From Omphiscola glabra (lineage: Eukaryota; Mollusca; Gastropoda; Lymnaeidae): a DNA stretch of 64,000 nt. Both the position numbers and the translations under genes were made by a program. The number at the start of each line of letters is the position of its first letter. Within the stretch, counting starts at the first letter, position 1. Location: positions 35,868,757-35,932,756 of the forward strand of contig OZ024801.1 in NCBI GenBank assembly GCA_964017045.1, written 5' to 3'. The notes beneath the pieces were generated by a model that saw nothing but the letters and a program-made list of their open reading frames with translations, did no database searches and had not been told where the DNA came from. Below are positions 15,101 through 27,100 of this stretch, piece by piece.

Positions 15101-18100
15101 CACACTTAGCACAAAGGACATTTTGCCCCAATAGATCAATAATTCTTCACAAATATTTGCCCACAGATATGATGCGTTCCCCTTTGCAGCATTTTCACAT
15201 AGTTTGAAATGCTATTCCACAAAAGGTTCAAATTCACCCAACAGCTCTAAAATACCTTAAAAAGTTCCAATGTTTACTGGCTTAATAGTTTGATAGGTAA
15301 CCAGACAAAACGACAAAAGACAAAACGACAAGTGACAAAACGACAAGTGACAAAACGACAAGTGACAAAACGACAAGGTGACAAAACGACAAGATGACAA
15401 AACGACAAGGTGACAAAACGACAAGTGACAAAACGACAAGGTGACAAAACGACAAGTGACAAAGCGACAAGTGACAAAACGACAAGTTTTCAACGCCAAC
15501 TCATCCACCGTCTTTAATGCCTTACATACATTAAAGTAAGGTCAACTTTTTAAGATATTTTACATGCCTTATAGTTGGAGAAACACGGTATTCGGTTATA
15601 AGACTTGCGCATAATTACATTTAAATGTGATTAATTACCATTAGAATTACATGACCTATATTTGTAATTATCTACAATTTACATTACTTCATTCAAAAGT
15701 GTACTTAATTACCATTACAAATTACTCCACTATTGATCTGTAATTACAATTACTTTTTTTTGTTCATTTGTTTGAATAACTTAAAACATCAACATTGTTT
15801 TAGTAAGACATATTTCCTTTTACAGTGCAGTACATGCACATTTTTGGGAACCCGCTTTTGGATTTTATTGTTATACAAGAAAGTAAGAGAAGTTCATTAA
15901 ATGATTTTACTGTATATTTGAATACACAATCATATTTTGTAGCAGACCCTTAAAAATTTCAGTGATTGTCTGTGTGTATGAGCAACCATGACATAATTTA
16001 AATTATAATGTTCAGCTTGCTCATTCCTTGGAGACAAAATGTATGTCATATTGGGTCAAAGTACTATATGAGTATGTTGTATACATGACACTATATTCAT
16101 AAGAATGTGATCTGCTATTCAGTATTTTCACTTTTACTCTGAAAATAAACATTTACTGAGCAATTAAAAAAGGACAATTACATGGATAGTAATTAATTAC
16201 AATTACTAATTACCGTAATTAAAAAAATGTGTAATTAATTAAAGTTTTTAATTATTATCTCAAGTATGTCTGTTATTATGCATAAGATTAGGATCTCAAA
16301 AGGTCTATTACTATCTAATTACACTGTACAGGAAACTGCACTAACACAGCACTACACTGTTGAACACCAAATCCAGCTTCTAGAGCACATGTGTCAAACT
16401 CAAGTTATTTTTCATCACGACTAACACAGAATCAGGCAGACGACTCCACTAAGAAAGTAACAATATTTCAAAAACATCGCTGCGAACATCAAAGCTCTTT
16501 GATGTGACCGCCGCACGAGTTTATCATGTTTGCAACGGTAACCAGACAAAACGACAAGTGACAAAACGACATGGTGACAAAACGACAAGAGACAAAACGA
16601 CAAGGTGACAAAACGACAAGGTGACAAAATGACAAGGTTTGAGGTTAGGGTTAGTCTGATAATCCAATAACGTGTTTCCCCAACTATAAGGCATGTTAAA
16701 TATAAAAAAAAAGTTGACCATACTTTATTGTATGCAAGGCAGTGTTGCCCAACCTTTTTTGTGCCATGCCCCACCTAAGCTTTTCTAAAATTCTTTGCCG
16801 CCATATAATATATACATATTTTTTAATATTCAAAAATACGCTTGTTCACTGAAGAAGCTTTAATGATAGGTTTTAGGAAGAAATCACAAGGAAATTGGTT
16901 AGGAAACATAGTAAGTAAATTTTCAAAACATATATGGAGAACTGACATTCAAGTATAAAATAATTTTAATGAAATATTTTTCTATACTATTTTAATTATT
17001 AGTAATAATTTATTGTTTAACGTTAGTGAGATGTTTGTGTTTTCAAGTTCTAGATAGCTCATTTTCAAATTGCCCCACTGTGGGGCGTGGGACCCACGTT
17101 GGGAAACGCCAATGTAAGGCATTAAAGACGGTGGAGGCGTTGAAGACTTGTCGTTTTGTCACCTTGTCGTTTTGTCACCTTGTCGTTTTGTCACCTTGTC
17201 GTTTTGTCACCTTGTCGTTTTGTCGCCTTGTCGTTTTGTCACCGTGTCATTTTGTCACCTTGTCGTTTTGTCACTTGTCGTTTTGTCACTTGTCGTTTTG
17301 TCCCTTGTCATTTTGTCACTTGTCGTTTTGTCATGGAACCAGTTTGATACTATCCACGATATGCTAAACTCTGGAGGCAAGAAAGCGCACGACAGAAACC
17401 ACACGTGTTGGAACTTTATGCCACGACTTCTGTTCTGACCTTTGAACTTTATGCCACGACTTCTGTTCTGACCTATGAACTTTATGCCACGACTTCTGTT
17501 CTGACCTTTGAACTTTATGCCACGACTTCTGTTCTGACCTATGAACTTTATGCCACGACTTCTGTTCTGACCTATGAACTTTATGCCAGTACTTCTGTTC
17601 TGACCTATGAACTTTATGCCACGACTTCTGTTCTGACCTATGAACTTTATGCCACGACTTCTGTTCTGACAGGTGATGTTTGATCAATAAAGGATCAAAA
17701 CACACATATTCTGTGTGTCGAAGCAAATATTACGTCATATTCTAGCGATGTTCTTTTCCATTTTCATTGTTCTTACTCGCCATTCCGCAGTTCACGTTTG
17801 AACATCTTCCTTGATAAATACCTTGTCTTAGTTCTATCTTCTCCAGCTCCAGGGTTCACTCTGCCTGAGTTTGAAAGGTTTCAGTCATGATTCTGACACA
17901 ATGCTGGTCCACTGCGAATCCAGTACTCAACTGTAAAAGTATTCTTAATATTCCATAGCCCGGAATCTGTGTCGTGAATCACACTCTCGTTTTCCGACAC
18001 TGCTTTGTGTGTTTAAACTTTTACAATTCCCCCAGCAGAGGAAACATGTAATGGTAAGTCTGGAACTGGATTGCTGGATACAATAGTGGATGTAGATGAC

Positions 18101-21100
18101 GCTACTTTATTTTGAAGAGCATTACTAGGAACTTCTATTGTGATCGGATTTTAAACAAAATGTTAATTTTTCAATTTTTTCTTGTCTCCTCTGTATGCAG
18201 CTCTTTTTCTCTTCTATACTCCGCTCCTATAACCACGTTTCATTTCCGCATAAAGGGTTATACACCTAGAAGCAAATACATTTATTATAAATATTTTTCT
18301 TGTAAAAGCGGCGATCCGTTTAAACGATAATTTTGTTTTAAAAATAAACGTAATTGTTTTTAATAAAGTATTTGTCTGTCCTTTCAAACTCACAGTGCCC
18401 CGCTATAGAAACAAACATTGGGAAATGCTTGATGGTGTAATTAATCAAATCGATCTCTGTGTTTGAGCGATGTAAGATGAACATGACTTTGTGATTTGAA
18501 CAGTGACAACAAATTATTATTATACCTAAATACCTATATCAGATCTACGATGAATATTGGGTTCTATTTATTTTGTAAATATGTTTTCAAACCCGAGAAA
18601 ACAATATATTTTTAGTTTAGAAAATATAGAGTTATTTGTTTGTTATTTTAATAATAAATTTACTTTTAAAAAGAATTATTCATTGGAGACCTCCAGATTC
18701 TTTTATATATTGCAATTTAATTTCAGTCGTACTTTAACTGGTGCTAGAGTAGACTTTACTTCACTTGTTTCACTACTGTGCTGTGGCGTAGCTAGGGTTA
18801 TTACCACCGTGGTCAGCATCTTTGTCTAACATGATTGCAAACATACATTCTTACTTTATTTTTTTAGATTCATATCTAGGAAAAGTAAAACTTGTTGACG
18901 AGAGTTATTCCCCTTTAAAAGTTTTTAAATTATCCAACTTTGATTCGCATTTATAATATTAATTTTGGAATGTGCTGATATATATAGTGGGTTAAAATTG
19001 GGAAACTGGGAATTTTAAATCCAATTAAATTGTCAAAATATTTCAATATTCATTAACAATATGTGAAACATGATGCCTCTATAATAGTGAGTCTCCTAGA
19101 AACGTGGGGCCCCTTAGAAGCGCAGCGCCCTGGGCCAGTGCCCACTGGGCCCATGCCTCAAGACAGCACTGTTGGTAAATATATAAAAGTTTTTTTAAAT
19201 TCATAAAGACGTACATTTGATATAAAGGGTTCCACATGTGTACAAAGTTTGAGAATCACTTGAGTTAAATTGTGCACGCTGGCTCGTTTTTATTTGAACC
19301 AATTATTTCGTCATTCATGAACGTAAGGTACAATCTGAACACAACAAACGTAAGGTACAATATGAACACAACAAACGTAAGGTGCAATCTGAACACAACA
19401 AACGTAAGGTGCAATCTGAACACAACAAACGTAAGGTACAATCTGAACACAACAAACGTAAGGTACAATCTGAACACAACAAACGTAAGGTGCAATCTGA
19501 ACACAACAAACGTAAGGTACAATCTGAACACAACAAACGTAAGGTACAATCTGAACACAACAAACGTAAGGTGCAATCTGAACACAACAAACGTAAGGTA
19601 CAATCTGAACACAACAAACGTAAGGTACAATCTCAACACAACAAACGTAAGGTACAATCTGAACACAACAAACGTAAGGTACAATCTGAACACAACAAAC
19701 GTAAGGTACGATCTGAACACAACAAACGTAAGGTACAATCTGAACACAACAAACGTAAGGTACAATCTGAACACAACAAACGTAAGGTACAATCTGAACA
19801 CAACAAACGTAAGGTACAATCTGAACACAACAAACGTAAGGTACAATCTGAACACAACAAACGTAAGGTACAATCTGAACGCAAAAATTAGAACTTGTTT
19901 TATATGGAGAATTAACGTTAAACCATGCCATTCAGAATTAACGAAATGCTATCTGTACAAAAAGCTAAAGGCGAACAGAGTTTCCTGCCTTGTCCCTGGA
20001 GCCGTCCTATCTCCAAGCGCTCATGATGCCTTATGTACCCACTAGACAACTCCGCTCATTCGATAGTGGCAAACTCTCGATACCGCGTGTTCGCCTTGAG
20101 ACTTACGGAAAGCGCATGTTCGCATTTGCTGGCCCAACCATTTGGAACACCCTTCCTGACGCTCTCAGACACAGCCAGACGCTGGACTCCTTCAAGACAA
20201 ATTTAAAAACTCATCTATTTCGCAAACACCTTATGGGGTGAAGTTGTCTACCATCTTTTCCAGCTAGTTATTATCTCCCAGCTTTGTTTTTGTACCGCGC
20301 TTCGAGCCTTTGGGGATGAAGAGTGATTTTTCAAATGAACTTTATTATCATTATTATTATTATCTCTGGGTAATCTCAGTAACTCGCTCTCCCGAAAACA
20401 ATCTATCTGTTATTTAAGAGACTTGATTTTAATTCATATTCAAAGTTTTTTACATTCATGTTTAAGAGTTTGGTCAAATAGTTATAGCACTCTATAGGAA
20501 TCATTTCAATAATCTGTGATTGCATCGAGGTTCCAGTTTGGTAGAGGCGTAGCTGAAGTGTTTAACGCCCGAAACAAGATTTATTTTCACATACCCCTCA
20601 AATCTGAAACCAATTTTTGTCATCAATAAAATAACATCATAGCACATTTTTTTGCGCCCCCCCCCCCCCTTGTCTGGCGCCCGTGGAAATCTATCCCCAT
20701 TGTGCCCCCTTTAACTATGATTTTTCATATCAGGCTAGTAAGACCTAACGCCAGTACGGCGAGTCTTAGAAATTACTCCTAGCCGAGATGATGTTTTTTT
20801 CTATGCAGGGAAGTAACGCACGTTAAAACTTGTAAATATTTAGAAGAATACATCCACAACATGTATCATTTATTCTCATAAAAATTATGAGTTTTGTATT
20901 TTATAATCCTTTCCTTGTTCACAGTTTTTTGTTATACATGTGTCAACTGTTAAAATTATAAATAGTATTTTATTTCAGCATTTGAATTTAGCGTGTATTA
21001 CCTATTATAACTTATTTCCACATCAGAACTCACCGGTATTTAGCGTGTATTACTTACCTATCATTGCTTTTTTCCACATCAGAACTCACCGGTATTTAGC

Positions 21101-24100
21101 GTGTATTACTTACCTATCATTGCTTTTTTCCACATCAGAACTCACCGGTATTTAGCGTGTATTACTTACCTATCATAACTTGTTTCCACATCAGAACTCA
21201 CCGGTATTTAGCGTGTATTACTTACCTATCATTGCTTTTTTCCACATCAGAACTCACCGGTATTTAGCGTGTATTACTTACCTATCATTGCTTTTTTCCA
21301 CATCAGAACTCACCGGTATTTAGCGTGTATTACTTACCTATCATAACTTGTTTCCACATCAGAACTCACCGGTTCACCTGCATGAAGTTTGTCAAGCGGA
21401 GTGATAACGTCGTCCAGGTGTATGAAGGTAGGAAGACTGTAAGGATGTTGTAATTTAATAAGCAACATGTTTAACATCCTGTATGTGGCAATAATTTAAT
21501 CACAAAAAAAAGTTCTCTGTGTTTGCTTAGAATGTATGTTTCTAACGTACATTTTTAGTGGCACATCTCAGTTCTTGTTATAATACGATAACAAAGAAGA
21601 TAGTTGATCATGCTTTTTTCTTGTGTTAGCAATGTCAAGATGTAGATCTACCTAGTCTCGTGTCTTGTGTTAGCAATGTCAAGATCTACCTAGTCTCGTA
21701 TCTTGTGTTAGCAATATCAAGGTGTAGATCTACGTAGTCTCGTGTCTTGTGTTGGCAATGTCAAGATGTAGATCTACCTAGTCTCGTGTCTTGTGTTAGC
21801 AATGTCAAGATGTAGATCTACCTAGTCTCGTGTCTTGTGTTAGCAATGTCAAGATGTAGATCTACCTAGTCTCGTATCTTGTGTCAGCAATGTCAAGATG
21901 TAGATCTACCTAGTCTCGTGTCTTGTGTTAGCAATGTCAAGATGTAGATCTACCTAGTCTCGTATCTTGTGTTAGCAATGTCAAGATGTAGATCTACCTA
22001 GTCTCGTGTCTTGTGTTAGCAATGTCAAGATGTAGATCTACCTAGTCTCGTATCTTGTGTTGGCAATGTCAAGATGTAGATTTACCTAGTCTCGTATCTT
22101 GTGTCAGCAATGTCAAGATGTAGATTTACCTATTCCAAGGCATTACCTGTAGTTACCGAAAATAGGCGAATGGTCAGCAGAATATTTTTGTAAATAAAGT
22201 ATTAATGACTAAATGGTAACAATATGCGCCATGTGAATTCAGTACTGAATTCTTCAGCGCATACTTTAATATAAATACATAGATTTAAATAATTCAATTT
22301 GTATTATGTACAGGACCATTGAGTGATTTGAATGACAAGAACTTGTGCGATGAAGATGGCCTTCACCTTGACGAATGGCCTTGGACAGGTAAGCAAAATT
22401 GATCGCTTGTAAGAAATTGCCGGATGTACCCAATAGGATTCAGGGTTCAATTATACGCTACAATTTATATCTAAGTTGGCCTTCTTAATTTATTTCTATT
22501 TATTGTACTTAATAAATCATTGAATGTGGCCAAAAACGTTTGAAAAAATCAGAATCCTTTGAAAATCACATGTAGTTAAATAAATAAATTGTTTCTTATC
22601 ATGGATTTGAAATACTACAATTTGGAATCCACGTTATACTATAATATTGTTTTTCTTGTTTGGGAAAGTATTGTTTTGAGATCAACTTTTGATATCAGAG
22701 TGGTGTGATTTATTTTATCACCATTAGATCTTCTTAAGAAAAATGGAAAGCTGTTAATATCGTTGATCTGTATAAGACCGATTTCAAATATTGACCTTGA
22801 CATATGATAAATTGTTTTCTGACAGCACCTGTCAACGACCAACCAAACTTCTGTGCAGTGAGTGGTGGGTTCAGTTTCAGGACTATCAGGAGACTGACCA
22901 ATGAGGTGAGTCTAAAGAATTGGGTTATTTGATCCTACTATTGTATAGCAACAAAATATGCTTCGATGATTGGCTCGTTTGATCCTATTATTGTATGGCA
23001 ACAAAATAGGCGTCAATGATTGGCTCGTTTGATCCTACTATTGTATGGCAACAAAATATGCTCCAAAAATTGGTTTGAAGAATATTAATATTAGATAACA
23101 ACAAATGATGTGTGCTTCCATAATCGCAAGGGTGCTCAAACTACAACCCGTGAGCTAGATCTGGCCCACCAGGTGTCCTCAATAGGACCCGTTTGGCCAC
23201 CGTAAGGGTACATGGCAAGCAGCAAGAAATTTGAAACAATAGACCTACATTGACCGTATCATTAGCCACTTAAAAATAATATTAACTTTATGTTGGACAA
23301 CTTTTTTTTCTCTTCATTTTAAATATGTTATTGTTTTTTCCCAAAATTCTTTTATACAATAACTTACATTGCAATTTTTCTAGTTTCGTTTTTAAAAAAA
23401 TATTAATCAGCATTGTAAATCAAATATGTGCAGTGTGCATAGAATTCGTTCATGCTTGTTTCAAACTATCGTCCGGTCCATGAAAATGTCTAATGTCTGA
23501 GCGACACTGATCCTCAGAAGTGTAGCTAACGGGGGGGGGGGTGCAGAGGGGGATTAGATGTCATTGGGAGCAGGACTAGTTAGGGGCGCCAAAATTTGCT
23601 TTGATATTATTTTTTTGATAACAACAATGGGTGTGAGAGTTGAAAAAAGAAAGGGAGGCTCTTTAAAATGAATCGGGCGCCAAACACTCTAGCTACGCCT
23701 CTGCTGAGCCTGTCCTCGACGGTATCTGAAAACACTGCTCTGGACACTTTTTAGAAAAGTTTGAGGACCCCTGAATGATTTTTTAAAAAGTATAATTTTT
23801 AAAAAATCGTATTTTTGAAGAAAAGTCTTAGATGTAAAGTTTCTACCGTAATTGTGGATTACAGAGATCGAAAGATTTATACTACGTTGACTTTGCTGAA
23901 TTCAGAAAACATTTTTTTTATTTGTTTTAAAAGGTTTTTTCAAAGTTAGAATTTTGAAAAACTATTTTTTCATAAAAAGTGAATGAAAGCATTCAATAAA
24001 TCAATAAATATTGCTAGTTGGGATTAGCGCAGCTAAAATTACAATTAAATCTAATAATCTGAAATATCAATCTGATATGTAAATCAAATCTAACAATCAA

Positions 24101-27100
24101 ATGACTAATTAAGCAGACAAAGCTGTACTGACCCAGTTAAAGAAATTTTCGCTAGGCCTCCATTGCAACGTACGTATACCCTGGTAAGCAAGGATTCGCA
24201 AACATTCCCTTTGGAGACAGCACAAAGTTGAATGATGGCTTCTTTTCTGCAGTGAGAACCACTCTTTAGAATCCGAATCAGTACGAAATATTCAAATACA
24301 ATATTTTTTGTGCTGCTCATTTATTTGTAACTTAAGATATGAAAGTGACTGCAATATATATTGGTAACGTGAGATGTCAAATTTACTGCTCCTTATATTT
24401 TTAACGTAAGATGTCAAAGTGACTGCTCCTTATATTTGTATCGCAATTATCAAAGTGACTGTTGAAGTTTGTGAAACTATGAGACTGCTTTGACCAGAAG
24501 ATTTCTACCCCAGAAAATGGCAAACAGTTGTATCAAACTATTTTAATCCGCCATTACGAGATGAGACTTCTCAGGGAACCTTGGGCGCTTGTCCAAGCTA
24601 ACAATGGGGTGTGATGAAATGGGTCCCGACGTGAAAGTCGACAGCTTTTCTTCCCCTTGTCAGAATCGCATATGTTAGTCCTTGTTTACTCTCATAACAT
24701 CATGGAATGTCATCTGTGCCATGATGTACACCAATTTGGCGGTTCTCGGAAATGAGATCATTGAAAGCCAAATCTCGTCTGCACCAATAAATAAGTATAT
24801 TAAAGAATTCGTATTGATATTTCTTTGTGCTTGTCCTTTCAGAGAAATTCAACACATTGCTTTCAATGCCTCTACAAATTGATTAGTGTTGAGAAATTAT
24901 CACGGCTATGCCACCCAAGCACTCCACCCCTTAACCTAAAAGAAAATATATCTCTCCCACACACACACACATACACACTTACAAAGACAAATGGTTATTG
25001 GATTATAGGGGGGGGTGAGGGCGCGGCACATTTTTTATAAAGTAATCCGCCAATTCATGTAAAAAATCAATGACGTCAGATTGACAAGATAACTCTGAGA
25101 CCGAGCAAGGGTAGCTGCCCTTGTCTCCCTGTCATGGCAGCTTATTGACGCGCGTTGCCCAAGAGGGTTCAAGCCATGACCTTTGATTGGGCAAGATGGG
25201 CAAGCAGCCACCACCAGCATTTGGTTAATAAACCTCCAAATTGTAGCGCACTTTTCAACTGCTGAAATAACCTTTAAAAGGCAGACTGGGTGTTAACACT
25301 ACCTGGGAAAGAATTTAAATGATATCTCCCGGTTCGATGGTAGGCCGATTTGTCTGGATTGCACATATTGCCATCTCCGAACTGGTCGTTACAGTTATGA
25401 ACGATTCCAAGGAGTGGCCAAAACAGGTTCATTTTAGTTACATTACAAAGACATATTTCATTAGTTAGTTCTCATGAATGCATTGTGTATCTTGAGTGGC
25501 GGAAATCTTGCAGGCGGTCAAATTTGACGTGAGATGCTACATACAATGAAGTTATCTAAATGATACTTGGTGAGCGAAACATGCAGGATATTCACCGTTC
25601 AATCCTTTTAAAGAACGATTTCTCCACATTTAAATTCATGAGTTTACCCCAAAAATTCAGAAGCTTCTTAAAAGTTTCAAATAAAGCAGTGGATCCCACA
25701 ACACTGACCAGAGATTGTAATCAAGAGAAATTGAGAAAACAAACATTGTCTATATATGCATTAACATCACTTTATCCTGACAATTACGCAACAACGAAAT
25801 TTGGTATTAAATTTTGCTCAACTCTAAGCCATGACCAAAGGCCATCGACGTAAAGTAAGATTTTTCTCTCTCTCCCTCCTTCCTCTTATCACCCACCAGG
25901 ATCTGTGTGAGGAGGAATGGAGGAGGTCTTCCCTGGAGGTCGAGTGTATCAAAGGGGATGGCATGGACTTCATAGCTCCCACAGACAGCAACTGTAACCC
26001 TTTTCTCAAGCATGGAGATTGTGAGTCATTAACATCTGTGGATTTCTCTAGTATAATTATTGTTAGAATCGTTAAGAATAATATGAGTTGAATATGTTAG
26101 ATAATCGGGCAGAGTAAATTAGAGAACATATTTATTAAGAGTTTCTGTTAAAGTTTCTTTTTAAAAGTCGACCAGACAAAATAATAGTTTGTGTCACAGG
26201 GAATCTAGGAAACATAATTTATAGACCTTAATTTTTGTATTAGCAAAATACATGTTCAGCGAAAAACGTTTTCTTATGAAACACTTCCTTTAAAAAACTG
26301 ATTTAGAGCAAATCTTATTTGATGTCATTTAGAGCAAATCTCATTTGATGTCATTTGATGTCATTTGATGTTAGCCTGGCAATGAAACGTTAAACTCTGA
26401 AAGATTATCAAATTAAATAATCACCCTTTCAGTCAAAATTGTCCCCCCACCTTTTTTTTTTTTCATTGAAGTCATTTTTTATATGTTCTCAATGATTTCG
26501 TTTTACTTGTGCTTGATAAATATTTGAAATGACTTACGTTGCAATTTGTCTAGTTTCCTTTTTCATTTTAATCAGCATTGTATCCATATGCTGAAAGGTA
26601 TATGTATAACAATTATCAACATGCTTAAACTGTTATTTGGATTCATAAAGGAATCTTATCTTATGTAAGGAATAATAATATCTGCATAAAAAGAAATCAT
26701 TTTTTTAAACGTTATACACAATTATTTATACCAAACTGGTCTAGACAAAACAACTCATAAAGAAATTTAATTTAATACAAATCCCCTTTATGCAAAACAT
26801 TTAATTTACAATAAAATGTAATAATTAAAAAAAAAAAGTTTTTTTTTCAAAGATGAATTTGTGGTTATGAGAAAATCTAAAAAATGTGGCAACGGGTCTC
26901 AAAGCATAAAATTTAATCATTATAACATAATCATATGAATGACTCCATGGAAACTTATAACATAATCATATGAATGACTCCAGGGAAACTTATAACATAA
27001 TCATATGAATGACTCCAGGGAAACTTATAACATAATCATATGAATGACTCCAGTGAAACTTATAACATAATCAAATGAATGACTCCAGGGAAACTTTAAA

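Larger units (their letters stand above)
11430..15290 (-). pseudogene. Broken hAT transposase (DUF4371/ZMYM1-like), cut apart by minisatellites
   Basis: Three collinear minus-strand pieces. Piece 1 (about 15270-15040) reads GEFEPFV, a stop, HFKLCENAAKGNASYLWANI and VLSVDSPSDILHIDQMKF. Piece 2 (about 14960-14810) reads DTVVGFMNECKIMLSSCRGQ then SYDNASNMSERC. Piece 3 (about 11990-11660) reads YKDDLLNECKHLKNYL, VFPNVDIALRVFMSM and CSFSRLKLIKNLLRL, the hAT C-terminal dimerisation region. Stops and frameshifts occur in all pieces. Minisatellites and an unknown GC-richer insert separate pieces 2 and 3. A CAGCGGTTCTCGAA motif at about 11437 could be the hAT terminal repeat. Family call is from memory of typical motifs. 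Confidence 0.75.
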
